Shown here: piece by piece, positions 46,003 through 54,625 of the stretch
Layout: every line of letters starts with the position of its first letter
Position numbering within the stretch: the stretch's first letter is position 1
NCBI RefSeq assembly: GCF_004138165.1
Contig: NZ_RYFF01000011.1
Location: 62,001 to 126,000 of the forward strand
DNA from: Candidatus Chloroploca sp. Khr17
GTDB taxonomy: Bacteria > Chloroflexota > Chloroflexia > Chloroflexales > Chloroflexaceae
Direction: 5' to 3'
Length of the DNA: 64,000 nt
Made by a program: the position numbers and the translations under genes
The notes under the pieces: model-generated
Told to the model about the DNA's origin: nothing
The model's input: the letters and a program-made list of their open reading frames with translations, nothing else
Database searches by the model: none

Positions 46003-47181
46003 TCACCCCCGGCTTGCTCGCTCCCACATCACGTTATCCCAGTAAATCGGCGTGCCATTGCGGATCGTCCCGCGCATGCGCGGCAAGCGACCATCTTCGA
46101 CCAGGCAAAGATCGGCACGCAGGCCGGGGGCAATGCGTCCGTGTTCGGCCATGTTGAGGGCGGCAGCAGGCCCGGCGGTCACCATGCCAATGCTTGTGGG
46201 GAGATCGGTGATGCCCTCGCGGGCAAGACCAAAGGCCGCATGGAGGAGCGTGCCGGGGTGATAGTCGGTCGCCAGACAGTCCACAAGACCCGCTGCGACG
46301 GCTTCACGGGCACTCAGATTTCCCGAGTGGGAGACGCCACGCAGCGCATTGGGGCCGCCCATCACGATCGACATGCCACGGAGGCGGGCCTCCTGGGCCG
46401 CCTCGAGCGTCACGGGAAACTCGGCGATGGTCGCCCCGAGGGTGGCGACGAGGTCAACTTTCGCCGACGTATCGTCGTCGTGCGAGGCAATGGGCAGGCC
46501 CATTTCTGTGGCCAGCACCGCAATGTCACGCGCCAGCGCCCAGCGTTCTTCCAGGCTTCCCGCCTGCGCAAGACGTTGGTCTAATTCCTCTTCGACATGA
46601 TCACGCGGAATGCGCCGCCATCGCGACATCGAGGTGACATAGCGCTCGATGTTACGGTACTGCCCCTGCCCCGGCGTATGATCCATCAGCGAGAGCAATT
46701 CGATCTGTCCGGTCTCAAGCAGATCGCCAAGCATCGGCGAAACAACTGGCGTTGAGACTTCAAAACGCGCATGCACCCGTAGATCGATCAACAATTGTGA
46801 TCGCAACTGGTGAATATGCTCGGTCATCAGGCGCACGGTATCGAGGCGGCGGGTATTATCGTGGCTATCATGATCCCAGAATGAGAGCGCCGCATAGGCG
46901 GTGGTAATGCCTGTCGCAGCAAGGCGCTTGTCCAGTTCAAAGATTGCCATATCAATCGGAAAATCGGCCCCGAGGCGCGGTTCGATCTCGCGTTCGAGCA
47001 TGTCGCCGTGGAGGTCGATCATGCCAGGGATGAGCGTCAGCCCGCGCCCCTCAATAAGTGGCATAGCACCAACAATGGCGTCACCTTCATCAAACGCCGC
47101 GATGTGCTCGCCCTCAATGCGAAGCCAGCCACGCTCAATGACCATCGTAGGGAGGACGATACGAACATTTGCGATCAACAT
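46003..47181 (-). CDS. phnM: PhnM, ribose 1-methylphosphonate 5-triphosphate diphosphatase
   Basis: PhnM removes pyrophosphate from alpha-D-ribose 1-methylphosphonate 5-triphosphate before C-P cleavage. The 392-residue protein is an amidohydrolase-fold enzyme with PGMIDLHGDMLEREIEPR as the metal motif near the N-terminus, LMDHTPGQGQYR, SHDDDTSAK and LATDYHPGTLL as further metal or catalytic segments. Length is normal. It is the last phn gene of the run, 129 nt after phnL, with a hairpin in between. Confidence 0.93.
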   Translation of the reverse strand: MLIANVRIVLPTMVIERGWLRIEGEHIAAFDEGDAIVGAMPLIEGRGLTLIPGMIDLHGDMLEREIEPRLGADFPIDMAIFELDKRLAATGITTAYAALSFWDHDSHDNTRRLDTVRLMTEHIHQLRSQLLIDLRVHARFEVSTPVVSPMLGDLLETGQIELLSLMDHTPGQGQYRNIERYVTSMSRWRRIPRDHVEEELDQRLAQAGSLEERWALARDIAVLATEMGLPIASHDDDTSAKVDLVATLGATIAEFPVTLEAAQEARLRGMSIVMGGPNALRGVSHSGNLSAREAVAAGLVDCLATDYHPGTLLHAAFGLAREGITDLPTSIGMVTAGPAAALNMAEHGRIAPGLRADLCLVEDGRLPRMRGTIRNGTPIYWDNVMWERASRG

Positions 47182-47218
47182 AGATAGATTGCTCCTCTAG
47201 ACCCAATACTTTCAAAGA

Positions 47219-47276
47219 AGACCTCACAGGTCTGCTCGTCCGCATTGGGACGCCATCATCAAGACCTGTGAGATCT
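47219..47276. repeat. Inverted repeat between phnL and phnM
   Basis: AGACCTCACAGGTCT (47219-47233) and AGACCTGTGAGATCT (47262-47276) pair with one mismatch. It may lower readthrough from phnL into phnM or act as an RNA processing site. Confidence 0.55.
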
Positions 47277-47310
47277 CTAATTGGCACGAGACCAATTCAA
47301 ACTGGATCGA

Positions 47311-47985
47311 TCATGCGACATGAAATTCTGCATCAATCAATCCTGCGATATCTTCGGGGTGATGAAAGACACCGATCATCGCAACGCCGGCTGCCTTGAG
47401 CACGCTGATCCGCGAGCAGAGTGCAGCGCGGGCGTCGGGATCAAGGGCTGCCGTTGGCTCGTCGAGTAGCAGCAGGCGCCGCGGGGCGATCATCGCACGC
47501 GCCAGGTTGATCTTCTGTTGCTCACCCCCCGAGAAAGTGCTCGGATAGGCCTGCCAGATCGCGGCCTTGAGCCCAAGCGACCCAAGCCAATCAGCCGCTG
47601 CCTCACGCGCTTCGGCGAGGCTGTGCCCGGCCACAAGCAATGGCTCAGCGACAAGGTCAAGCGCCGTCACCCGTGGACGTGGGCGCAGGAACTGGGTGAC
47701 ATGGCCGATTTCGGTTCGACGCAAGAGGGCAATGTCGACATCAGCGGCCGAGGCGAGATCAATCATTCCGTCAGTCGTGGCATAAATCGCCCGCCCGCGA
47801 TCAGGGAGATAGGTGCGGTAGAGGCAACGCAAAAGTGACGATTTGCCTGCCCCATTTGGGCCACGGATCAGCAACAGACTGCCCGCTTCAAGCGCAAAGC
47901 TAACGCCTTGAAAGGCTGGAATAGTGCGGCCCAGGGCGTGAATGACAAAGTTCTTGCTCAGATCTTCGACGTGAAGAAGCGGCAT
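47311..47985 (-). CDS. phnL: PhnL, ATP-binding protein of the C-P lyase system
   Basis: PhnL is an ABC-type ATPase that joins the C-P lyase core complex; it is not part of a membrane transporter. The 224 residues have GPNGAGKSSLLRCLY (Walker A), FSGGEQQKINLARAM (signature) and LLLLDEPTAALD (Walker B). The N-terminus LLHVEDLSKNFVIHALG is typical of PhnL. It is 89 nt downstream of phnK. Confidence 0.92.
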   Translation of the reverse strand: MPLLHVEDLSKNFVIHALGRTIPAFQGVSFALEAGSLLLIRGPNGAGKSSLLRCLYRTYLPDRGRAIYATTDGMIDLASAADVDIALLRRTEIGHVTQFLRPRPRVTALDLVAEPLLVAGHSLAEAREAAADWLGSLGLKAAIWQAYPSTFSGGEQQKINLARAMIAPRRLLLLDEPTAALDPDARAALCSRISVLKAAGVAMIGVFHHPEDIAGLIDAEFHVA

Positions 47986-48074
47986 ACGTTCAGCCTCCGG
48001 CTGGGAGTGTGAGACCTACGGCCTCTATGAAAAAGGTTGCGTGCAGCATGGGCGTGTAGGACGACAGCCCTCCA

Positions 48075-48929
48075 TCAGAGACGGGCCGAGACGAGTTGCT
48101 GGGTGTAGGGATGTTGAGGATCATCAAGAATCTGATCGGTCAGGCCGCCTTCGACAACTGCACCATGGCGCATGACGAGTACCCGGTCGGCCAGGGTGCG
48201 AATGACCCCCAGGTCGTGCGAGACGATGAGTGTGGTGATCTGGCGCTCACGCCGCAGGCGCAGCAGAGTGTCAAGGACGAGGGCTTGAATCGAGACATCA
48301 AGGCCGGTTGTTGGCTCGTCAAGCAGCAGCAAGGCCGGTCGCAGCGCAATGGCTTTGGCGAGTTGCACCCGTTGTTGCATCCCGCCCGAAAGCATCGCTG
48401 GCGGGTCGTCAATGCGATCAGCCGGAAATTCGGAACTTGCCAACGCTTCGCTTGCCGCCCGCCGCAGCGTCGCAAAACGACGCTCGCCCGCCATGATGAG
48501 CCGTTCGGCCACATTGCCGCCACTAGTCGCCTGCATCCGCAGGCCCATATGCGGCTGCTGGTAGACAATGCCAATCTGCTGGATGCGGAGTTGCCGCTGA
48601 TGAAAACGATCGAGCGCAAAGAGGTTCTGCCCCGTAAACCCTGGCACGGCCAAATGGTAGGTGCCTGTGTCGGTTGCCTCTTCTAGGTTGAGCAGCCGGA
48701 GGACGGTCGATTTGCCCGAGCCTGATTCACCCACAATGCCCACTGTTTCACCAGGGTAGAGCTCGAGGTTCACGCCCTGCACCGCAACAATGCGCCCATA
48801 GCGCTTGCTCAGGCCGCGTAGTTCCAGCAGGGGTGCCTGTCGAACCAAACGCGGCGGCAGCAACCGACGCTGGTGTGGCTGCGGCTGAGGCGTCACAGGC
48901 TCGCCGTTCATACCTAGCTTACTCTTCAC
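48075..48929 (-). CDS. phnK: PhnK, ATP-binding protein of the C-P lyase system
   Basis: PhnK is the ABC-type ATPase that binds the PhnGHIJ core and is needed for C-P bond cleavage in vivo. The 284-residue protein has GESGSGKSTVLRLLN, the PhnK-typical YQQPHMGLRMQATSGGNVAE, LSGGMQQRVQLAKAI and LLLLDEPTTGLD. About 25 extra residues at the N-terminus precede the domain. Its start overlaps the end of phnJ by 11 nt. It resembles oligopeptide-transport ATPases, but the HMGLRMQ segment and context support PhnK. Confidence 0.92.
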   Translation of the reverse strand: MKSKLGMNGEPVTPQPQPHQRRLLPPRLVRQAPLLELRGLSKRYGRIVAVQGVNLELYPGETVGIVGESGSGKSTVLRLLNLEEATDTGTYHLAVPGFTGQNLFALDRFHQRQLRIQQIGIVYQQPHMGLRMQATSGGNVAERLIMAGERRFATLRRAASEALASSEFPADRIDDPPAMLSGGMQQRVQLAKAIALRPALLLLDEPTTGLDVSIQALVLDTLLRLRRERQITTLIVSHDLGVIRTLADRVLVMRHGAVVEGGLTDQILDDPQHPYTQQLVSARL

Positions 48930-49857
48930 GGATCACCCCTGGCTGATAAAAATGGCCCTCATCATCAAAATAGGTTGCGCCAAGAGTGGCTGCGTCGCCG
49001 CGTGCGCGACGTAGCAATTTGGCGGCATAACCAGTGTCGGAAAGGCGGAACTGTGAACCACCTTCAGCAACTGGCAGTTCATCCATAAATTTGTTGCGTG
49101 CTCCGGTAAGCATGCAGATCCGTCCAGCCATGTTCTCGACCTGAAAAAAGACATCTTCAAATTCAATCGGGCGCACGTCGGTATACGGTGGCACCGCATA
49201 GAGCCGCTTTTCACGCCCTGCCGAGAGCAGCGTGAGATGGGCGGCCTGGTGCAACGCGGGCGTGTCCCAGCGGGGAATGGGGCTGGGACTCATCAAGTAA
49301 CGCCCGTGGACAAGCACGGGATAGCTGGCACCCTGCATAAACCGTCCGAAGCGCACCAGTTGTTCATAGAGCGTCAGCCACATCTGGGCATAGTCGGCAT
49401 CGGCGTGCATCTCACGGGCACGTGAACTATCGGGTTGCACCTGGCGCAGAGGTTCTGGATCGGGCACCTGCAAGACGAGCACCTGCCCCTCGCGCAAACG
49501 TTCCTCGGGCACGCGATGGCGACTCTGGATCACTGTGGCGTCAAGGGTATCGGTGGTGGTAGCGACACCCGTCATACGGGCAATGAAACGACGCAGGTTA
49601 GCCGCGTTGACCGAGTCGTCGGCACCCTGGTCGATCACCTTGAGCGTATCAACCGGGCTCACGATGCTCAGCGTCACCTGGAGGCCACCGGTGCCCCACC
49701 CACGGGCAATCGGCAGCTCACGGCTGGCATAGGGCACCTGGAAACCAGGAATGGCAATTGCTTTGAGCATGCGCCGCCGCAATTCACGTTTTGCGAACGC
49801 ATCCAGGAAACCGTAGCTGAAATCCTGGCGGGGATGGGCAAGCGAGGCAAGACTCAT
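48919..49857 (-). CDS. phnJ: PhnJ-family protein lacking three of four catalytic cysteines
   Basis: PhnJ is the radical-SAM lyase that breaks the C-P bond of ribose 1-methylphosphonate 5-phosphate. This 312-residue protein aligns with it over its length: IAIPGFQVPYASRELPIARG, GWGTGGLQVTLSIV, VIDQGADDSVNA, SRHRVPEE, PSPIPRWDTP and GREKRLYAVPPYTDV. In E. coli PhnJ a CX2CX21CX5C motif holds the [4Fe-4S] cluster and the catalytic thiol. Here only Cys248 remains; the others are Thr251, Leu272 and Ala278 (RLSDTGYA), and no other cysteine exists in the protein. The reading frame is open and overlaps phnI by 4 nt, so this does not look like a decaying gene. Its chemistry is uncertain. Confidence 0.9.
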   Translation of the reverse strand: MSLASLAHPRQDFSYGFLDAFAKRELRRRMLKAIAIPGFQVPYASRELPIARGWGTGGLQVTLSIVSPVDTLKVIDQGADDSVNAANLRRFIARMTGVATTTDTLDATVIQSRHRVPEERLREGQVLVLQVPDPEPLRQVQPDSSRAREMHADADYAQMWLTLYEQLVRFGRFMQGASYPVLVHGRYLMSPSPIPRWDTPALHQAAHLTLLSAGREKRLYAVPPYTDVRPIEFEDVFFQVENMAGRICMLTGARNKFMDELPVAEGGSQFRLSDTGYAAKLLRRARGDAATLGATYFDDEGHFYQPGVIREE

Positions 49858-50963
49858 TGCGCGTCTCCTGGCTCTGTGGGGGTATCGGCGGCCGTTGCGC
49901 GGGCGTCACGGAGGGCATCGAGGCCACTTTGAAACGTGACATAGTGAGGAAGTTTGTAGTGGATGCAGAAACCGGACGCTTCGACGGGTTCAGTATGATA
50001 GAGCACAAACTCTTCGCTATGGGCCGGATGGGGTTGCGGGGCATCCATCTCGAGATCGAGCATCGCCCCGGCGATGCATTTGACCTCATTCCAACCCAGG
50101 GTTGCCGTGTAGCCGAGGCGCAATTCGGTGGCCTGCGTATCGACGACCTCGCACTGACTGACCCGCACCCGCCCGATGCTAAAGGCTTCGCCGGTGACGG
50201 GATGGCGCAGGCGCACATCGGCATAGGCCAGACGCAACTCGTTGACAGTCGGGTGGGCAAGGCCATAGCCACGCATACTGGCATAGCCAAGGGCCAGCAC
50301 GCCCCCCGTATCGGCGCGTGCCAGGGCTTGCAGACGATGGGCACGCGGGGCCGGAAAATCGGCTGGCTCGCGGGTCAGATCAGGTAAGGAGGCCGGATCG
50401 GTAAGCGGAACTTCAGGCACCGCCGCAAGCAAACCCTCGCTACGCTGCCAGTCAGCAACCGCCAGCGGTGATGGATCGTACGAGGGAGGCACCTCGTCCA
50501 CCGGGGCATCAGATGACACGGTAGCCGCAGGAGGAGCAGATGCACTGTGAGCCTGATTGTCCTGATCGAGCAGATCAAGCCGCAGCAAGCGATGGCTGTA
50601 ATCAAGACTCGGCCCGAGGATCTGACCGCCCGGAATATCCTTGAATGAGGCCGAAATGCGGCGCACCGTCAGCAACTCGGTCTGCGTCACCGGCTCGGCA
50701 TAGGCAAGGCGGGGTTGGGTCGAACGGTAAGCCCGCAAGAGCAACACCGCCTCGTAGAGATCGCCGCCCGTCTGGGCGAGCGCAAGCGCGGCCAATTCAG
50801 GCGCATAGAGGGAACCTTCGCCCATCACGCGATCAACAAGATAGGGCAGGCTCGCTTCGATCATCCGCACCGTCGCGAGGCTCAACGGAGCGTTGAGCAA
50901 CTGATGCAACTGCTCGGATTGAAGGATCGCCGCCTCGCCACCGCGTGCTGCCACATAGGCCAT
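49854..50963 (-). CDS. phnI: PhnI, nucleosidase component of the C-P lyase core
   Basis: PhnI acts with PhnG, PhnH and PhnL to join methylphosphonate to the ribose of ATP, releasing adenine. The 369-residue protein matches the family: VDRVMGEGSLYAPELAALAL, ISASFKDIPGGQILGP, DYSHRLLRLDLL, LALGYASMRGYG and the C-terminal HYKLPHYVTFQSGLDAL, with the two histidines of the metal site at the PhnI-PhnJ interface. A Pro/Ala/Ser-rich insert lies around residues 135-165. The gene overlaps phnH by 1 nt and phnJ by 4 nt. Confidence 0.93.
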   Translation of the reverse strand: MAYVAARGGEAAILQSEQLHQLLNAPLSLATVRMIEASLPYLVDRVMGEGSLYAPELAALALAQTGGDLYEAVLLLRAYRSTQPRLAYAEPVTQTELLTVRRISASFKDIPGGQILGPSLDYSHRLLRLDLLDQDNQAHSASAPPAATVSSDAPVDEVPPSYDPSPLAVADWQRSEGLLAAVPEVPLTDPASLPDLTREPADFPAPRAHRLQALARADTGGVLALGYASMRGYGLAHPTVNELRLAYADVRLRHPVTGEAFSIGRVRVSQCEVVDTQATELRLGYTATLGWNEVKCIAGAMLDLEMDAPQPHPAHSEEFVLYHTEPVEASGFCIHYKLPHYVTFQSGLDALRDARATAADTPTEPGDAQ

Positions 50964-51514
50964 CAGCCCACCTCCACCCTGGTCGTCCGTGGCAGGCCAA
51001 TGACCTGATCGCCATCCACGAGATAGAGATCCCAGCCGAGCGGATAGGAAGCCACGGTAGCACGGGCACGCCAGAGTTCATCAGGCAAACGAGCAACCGT
51101 GATCGTCAGTGGTTGGGCAAGGCCAGGGCCACTGAGGTGCAGCGGTGTTCCTTGCGCAAACCCACACCCGAGCACCAGGGTTGCCCCACGATCCGGCTCG
51201 GCGTACGTGCCAAGCGGGGCCGTCACGAGCAGATCAAGCTCGGCGAGGGTGAGTTGAGGATAAAATTGGTAGGGTGCGTCGCCTGGCGGGAGTGAACGGC
51301 CGCCGGTTGCGGCGAGGGCAGGTGCGAGATCGTGATGCGGCGTAAAAAAACCGGTTTCGAGATCAAGCAACGTCTCACCGATAGCAACAAAGGCGGCCAG
51401 GCCAGCAGCGGGGAGGCGCTGAGGGCGTCCAGGGTAACTGAACGCCCACATCAACGCCGTAAAAGTCGCGTGCTGACGCAATTCGGCGGGAGTCATGCGC
51501 GGCATAGACATCAA
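50963..51514 (-). CDS. phnH: PhnH, C-P lyase core subunit
   Basis: PhnH is a small subunit of the PhnGHIJ core with a PLP-transferase-like fold but no PLP site. The 183 residues match: TFTALMWAFSYPGRPQRLPA, LLDLETGFFTP, GTYAEPDRGATLVL, LSGPGLAQPLTITVA and YPLGWDLYLVDGDQVIGLPR. Its start overlaps the phnG stop (ATGA). The N-terminus has several possible ATG codons (51514 or 51505). Confidence 0.92.
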   Translation of the reverse strand: MMSMPRMTPAELRQHATFTALMWAFSYPGRPQRLPAAGLAAFVAIGETLLDLETGFFTPHHDLAPALAATGGRSLPPGDAPYQFYPQLTLAELDLLVTAPLGTYAEPDRGATLVLGCGFAQGTPLHLSGPGLAQPLTITVARLPDELWRARATVASYPLGWDLYLVDGDQVIGLPRTTRVEVG

Positions 51515-51930
51515 AACGTCTCCAGATCAACCCTCGTTTGCCCAACCGCGCGCATCAAGGCTTCATCGGTCTCCGCCAGATCAGCAGCCTGGGTGCGGGC
51601 AAAATCGGCGATAGCGGGGCCAGCGATCCCGGCGCGATGGGCGGCATCGATCAGCGCGAGGGCGAGCGCCTGCTCAAGATCGCGCCCCAGACAGGCTGCA
51701 TACCCTTCAACCCCAGCGACACGGACATGAGCCTCGGCCAACAAAATCTCGCCCAGGTAAAACGTGCTCGCCTGGGCCGTTTCACGAAATGGCAACATCG
51801 CCAATCCTGTTCGGTTGCGCAACACCTCTACCGGCTCAAGGCGCGGCAGCAGATCCTCCGCAAAGCGCTTGACCGCATCCGCAGGGGCACGGGTCAAGAT
51901 ATCCAATAGCTCGTGTGCTTGCATCAGCAT
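51511..51930 (-). CDS. phnG: PhnG, C-P lyase core subunit
   Basis: PhnG is the smallest core subunit and forms the central dimer with PhnI. The 139 residues carry FYLGEILLAEAHVRV, GVEGYAACLGRDLEQALALA, ALIDAAHRAG and a C-terminal VGQTRVDLETF, all typical. It is the first phn gene of the transcript. The ATG at 51930 is followed by another two codons later. A 70-nt gap separates it from the TIM-barrel gene upstream. Confidence 0.92.
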   Translation of the reverse strand: MLMQAHELLDILTRAPADAVKRFAEDLLPRLEPVEVLRNRTGLAMLPFRETAQASTFYLGEILLAEAHVRVAGVEGYAACLGRDLEQALALALIDAAHRAGIAGPAIADFARTQAADLAETDEALMRAVGQTRVDLETF

Positions 51931-52000
51931 AGCCTACTGCATTGAGATTAAGCCGACGTTAACGAAACGAAAAGATTAGGTAAAAGAAGCCCGGACAGGT

Positions 52001-52825
52001 TCAACACGCAAAACCGCACCTTGTCAGATAGGCCATCCCACGGGGGATGTGCGCATGATCTTCGAGTTCAAGCAACAGACGTGGCTGATGCGCCAAGGTT
52101 TGCAGGGCGGTAAAAAAGGCATACCAGTTGATTGCGCCATCACCAGGGGCCCAATGACGGTCAAGGTGTCCATCGGTATCCTGAAGATGCACATGCGCAA
52201 GCAGATCGCCGGCTTCGCGCACCCACTGATCAGGCGTAGGGCCACCGATTTGCTGCATCATACGCACGTGGCCTACATCAATGCTGAGCCGTACGAGAGG
52301 GGTATCGAACGAACGCACGAGATCAAGGAGGGGGGCCACACTGCCATCAGCAATCGTCTCGATCACCAGCATGCAATCAAGTGCCTCGGCCTGGGGCAGC
52401 AGAGGCTCGATGACCGCCCGAGCCGCCTTGATTGTTCCCTCACGCCGAGCAAACGGGGTAAAGACGTGAGCCGGGGTGCCAAAGCAGAGAAAGGGGCTAT
52501 GCAGCACCATATGGGTCGCGCCAACCGCCTCGGCAAACGCGAGGCCCTGGCGCAGGCGTTCGATGACCAGTTGACGCACCTTTGCATCGTAGGGGGCCAG
52601 ATCGAGGCCAAGAAACGGCCCGTGGATGCCCAGGCGCCCGGTATAGCCACGAAGCATCTCGCGAGCATGGCGAGCGGCGGTGCGCCAATCACCATCAAGC
52701 ACTTCGGGGGCAATCGGATCCTGGATTTCAAGATCACGCGGCCCATCGAGCAACCAATCGCGATAGACTTCAAGGTCTTTGATCTCTAAGGCCGCCCCCA
52801 TCAGCGGCACCGTTTGCTGGGTCAT
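52001..52825 (-). CDS. Xylose-isomerase-like TIM-barrel protein (AP endonuclease 2 family)
   Basis: A 274-residue TIM barrel of the sugar-phosphate isomerase/epimerase and endonuclease IV superfamily. The metal ligands expected for this fold can be seen: Glu in LVIETIADG, Asp and His in LSIDVGHVRM, His in LAHVHLQDTDGH and Glu in LLLELEDHAH. GRLGIHGPFLGLDLAP gives the N-terminal active-site strand. AAGGAG lies six nt before the ATG at 52825. It follows the PLP enzyme gene directly and precedes phnG by 70 nt on the same strand, so it may process a sugar or sugar phosphate linked to phosphonate use. Substrate unknown. Confidence 0.78.
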   Translation of the reverse strand: MTQQTVPLMGAALEIKDLEVYRDWLLDGPRDLEIQDPIAPEVLDGDWRTAARHAREMLRGYTGRLGIHGPFLGLDLAPYDAKVRQLVIERLRQGLAFAEAVGATHMVLHSPFLCFGTPAHVFTPFARREGTIKAARAVIEPLLPQAEALDCMLVIETIADGSVAPLLDLVRSFDTPLVRLSIDVGHVRMMQQIGGPTPDQWVREAGDLLAHVHLQDTDGHLDRHWAPGDGAINWYAFFTALQTLAHQPRLLLELEDHAHIPRGMAYLTRCGFAC

Positions 52826-52828
52826 CAT

Positions 52829-54025
52829 TTACTCCTTTGCAGCAGCGGCAAACCCACGGGCGAGATCGGCCTGAATATCAACCGCATCCTCAATGCCAAC
52901 CGAGAGGCGCAGCAAACCATCGCCAATACCAAGGGCATGGCGGCGCTCAACCGAGAGTGAGCGATGGGAAGAGCAGGCCGGATAGAGGATCTGACTGGCG
53001 ACACCGCCGAGCGTCGTGACGGGCAAGATCATCTGGAGGGCATCGAGGAAGCGGAGCACAGCGGCTTCGTTGGCCTGCACCAGATCAAACGCAACCATCC
53101 CGCCTGCGCCAGTTGGCAACAGTTGGCGTGTCAGGTGATGCTGGGGATGTGACGGCAAGCCGGGATAGTAGACCTGCGCCACGCCGGGTTGCTCGACGAG
53201 CCAGTTGGCAACCTCGACGGCATTACGGCAATGCTCACGCATGCGCAGGGGCAGCGTGCGCAGGCCACGCAACGCAAGATAGGCAGCATGCGGATCGAGC
53301 AGGCCGCCAGTCAGGATCGTCAGATTGCGCAACTCGGTGGCATACGACTCGCCGGCCAACACAATGCCACCAAGCACATCATCGTGACCGGCAAGATACT
53401 TGGTCAAACTATGCAACACAATATCGGCCCCCAGTTCGAGTGGCCGCAACAGATACGGCGTCGCAAAGGTCGCATCAACAACCAATTGCACATCATGTTC
53501 ATGACAGAGCCGGGCCGCTGCCGAAACATCACAGAGGCGCAGCAACGGATTCGAGATCGGCTCGAGGATCAGCGCCCGGGGACGATGTTCGGCCAGCGCC
53601 GCCGCGAGGGTGGCGCGGTTCGTTGCGTCGACAAAAACCGGACAGACCCCCATGCGACGCATGACCGTATCAACCAGGGCAAACGTCGCACCATACGAGT
53701 CCTGGGCCACCAGCAACGTATCACCAGACTGCAAACCGGTGAGCAACAGGGCGAGATGGACGGCAGCCATACCCGAAGCACATGCACGCGCCACCGCGGC
53801 CCCTTCCATCTGACAGAGAGCCATTTCGAGCGCAGCATTGGTCGGGTTACCATAACGCGAATACGAAAAGCCTGGCACGTCGCCCCCAAGCATCGCGTGG
53901 AGGGTCGCCGCATCAGCGGCATGGTAACTCACCGCCAGGTCAATACCGGGAACAGACGGAATCGAAGGATTGCCTTCATCGGGACGGCCAGCGTGGACAG
54001 CGATGGTAAAGAGACTCTCAGACAT
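52829..54025 (-). CDS. Cys/Met metabolism PLP-dependent enzyme (cystathionine gamma-synthase/lyase family)
   Basis: A 398-residue fold-type I PLP enzyme. The N-terminus has TIAVHAGRPDEGN, then YSRYGNPTNAALEMALCQME, ASGMAAVHLALLL (phosphate loop), DATFATPYLLRPLELGADIV and the PLP lysine in HSLTKYLAGHDDVLGG. The C-terminus has LGGVASQILYPACSSHRSL and LRLSVGIEDAVDI, as in cystathionine gamma-synthase, lyase and methionine gamma-lyase. Substrate cannot be assigned. The ATG at 54025 follows AGGAG. The TIM-barrel gene starts directly after its stop, so it probably heads the phn transcript. Confidence 0.87.
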   Translation of the reverse strand: MSESLFTIAVHAGRPDEGNPSIPSVPGIDLAVSYHAADAATLHAMLGGDVPGFSYSRYGNPTNAALEMALCQMEGAAVARACASGMAAVHLALLLTGLQSGDTLLVAQDSYGATFALVDTVMRRMGVCPVFVDATNRATLAAALAEHRPRALILEPISNPLLRLCDVSAAARLCHEHDVQLVVDATFATPYLLRPLELGADIVLHSLTKYLAGHDDVLGGIVLAGESYATELRNLTILTGGLLDPHAAYLALRGLRTLPLRMREHCRNAVEVANWLVEQPGVAQVYYPGLPSHPQHHLTRQLLPTGAGGMVAFDLVQANEAAVLRFLDALQMILPVTTLGGVASQILYPACSSHRSLSVERRHALGIGDGLLRLSVGIEDAVDIQADLARGFAAAAKE

Positions 54026-54072
54026 AACAGGCTCCTGGAGGCTACAACACGGCTGCTGCCCGCAAAACCAAG

Positions 54073-54099
54073 GCTTGTGCTGGTGGAAACAGCACAAGC
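54073..54099. repeat. Short hairpin in the leader of the PLP-enzyme gene
   Basis: GCTTGTGCTG (54073-54082) and CAGCACAAGC (54090-54099) flank a GTGGAAA loop, about 50 nt upstream of the ATG. The arms share GCTTGTGCTG with the outer part of the hairpin at 42294-42346. Confidence 0.5.
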
Positions 54100-54135
54100 G
54101 AGCTTCAGAGAAGCGTATCGGATCCGTGGCAGCGA

Positions 54136-54597
54136 TCAATCAAAAAGATGGATATCGAGCTGAACATGCGCACTCTGCGTTGGATCAAGCGAACCGAAGA
54201 TGACCTCGGCCAGCAACGTAGGGTGAGGTGCCGTAGCAAGCGCAAAGAGATGGGTCGAGCAGGGGCTATCACTGGCACCAAACCCCGGCACAGGCATTGT
54301 AACACCAGAAACGGACGCAAGCGCACGACACCAGGCTTGCTCCATCCGCCCGGTGCCACTCAACGTCCAGGCGGCACGGAGGTGTGCTTGTGCCCGGAGA
54401 TAATCAATATGCCAGTGCAGACGAGGTTTGCGGGGGTTGGCGTGATGCTTGAGGCGCGCCGCCAACCCACCCGAACCAAAGGCACTGCCCACATAGAGGT
54501 AAAACCCCGAGGCAAACGCAAACGAACCCAGACGCCCAATCTGAAGGTGAGTGAGCGTCTGGTCAAGTTGGAGTACCAGGATATAGGTACCCTTCAT
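54136..54597 (-). CDS. DUF123 / GIY-YIG-like protein
   Basis: A 153-residue protein. GTYILVLQLDQTLTHLQIGR and GFYLYVGSAFGSGGLAARLK give the GIY-YIG-like core, followed by RKPRLHWHIDYLRAQAHL and EQAWCRAL, the pattern of DUF123 proteins fused to endonuclease III in archaea or found alone in bacteria. It may act as a small nuclease. The ATG at 54597 is the natural start; the frame is open further upstream into the VKOR gene without similarity. It lies 28 nt downstream of that gene. Confidence 0.75.
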   Translation of the reverse strand: MKGTYILVLQLDQTLTHLQIGRLGSFAFASGFYLYVGSAFGSGGLAARLKHHANPRKPRLHWHIDYLRAQAHLRAAWTLSGTGRMEQAWCRALASVSGVTMPVPGFGASDSPCSTHLFALATAPHPTLLAEVIFGSLDPTQSAHVQLDIHLFD

Positions 54598-54625
54598 TGG
54601 CGAGGGACGAAGCTGTGGAGCATTG

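Noticed and set aside
49080-49170. Frameshift as the cause of missing cysteines in PhnJ
   Set aside because: I retranslated this stretch; residues on both sides of the motif align in the same frame (ICMLTG, then FRLSDTGYA), so substitutions rather than a frameshift explain it.
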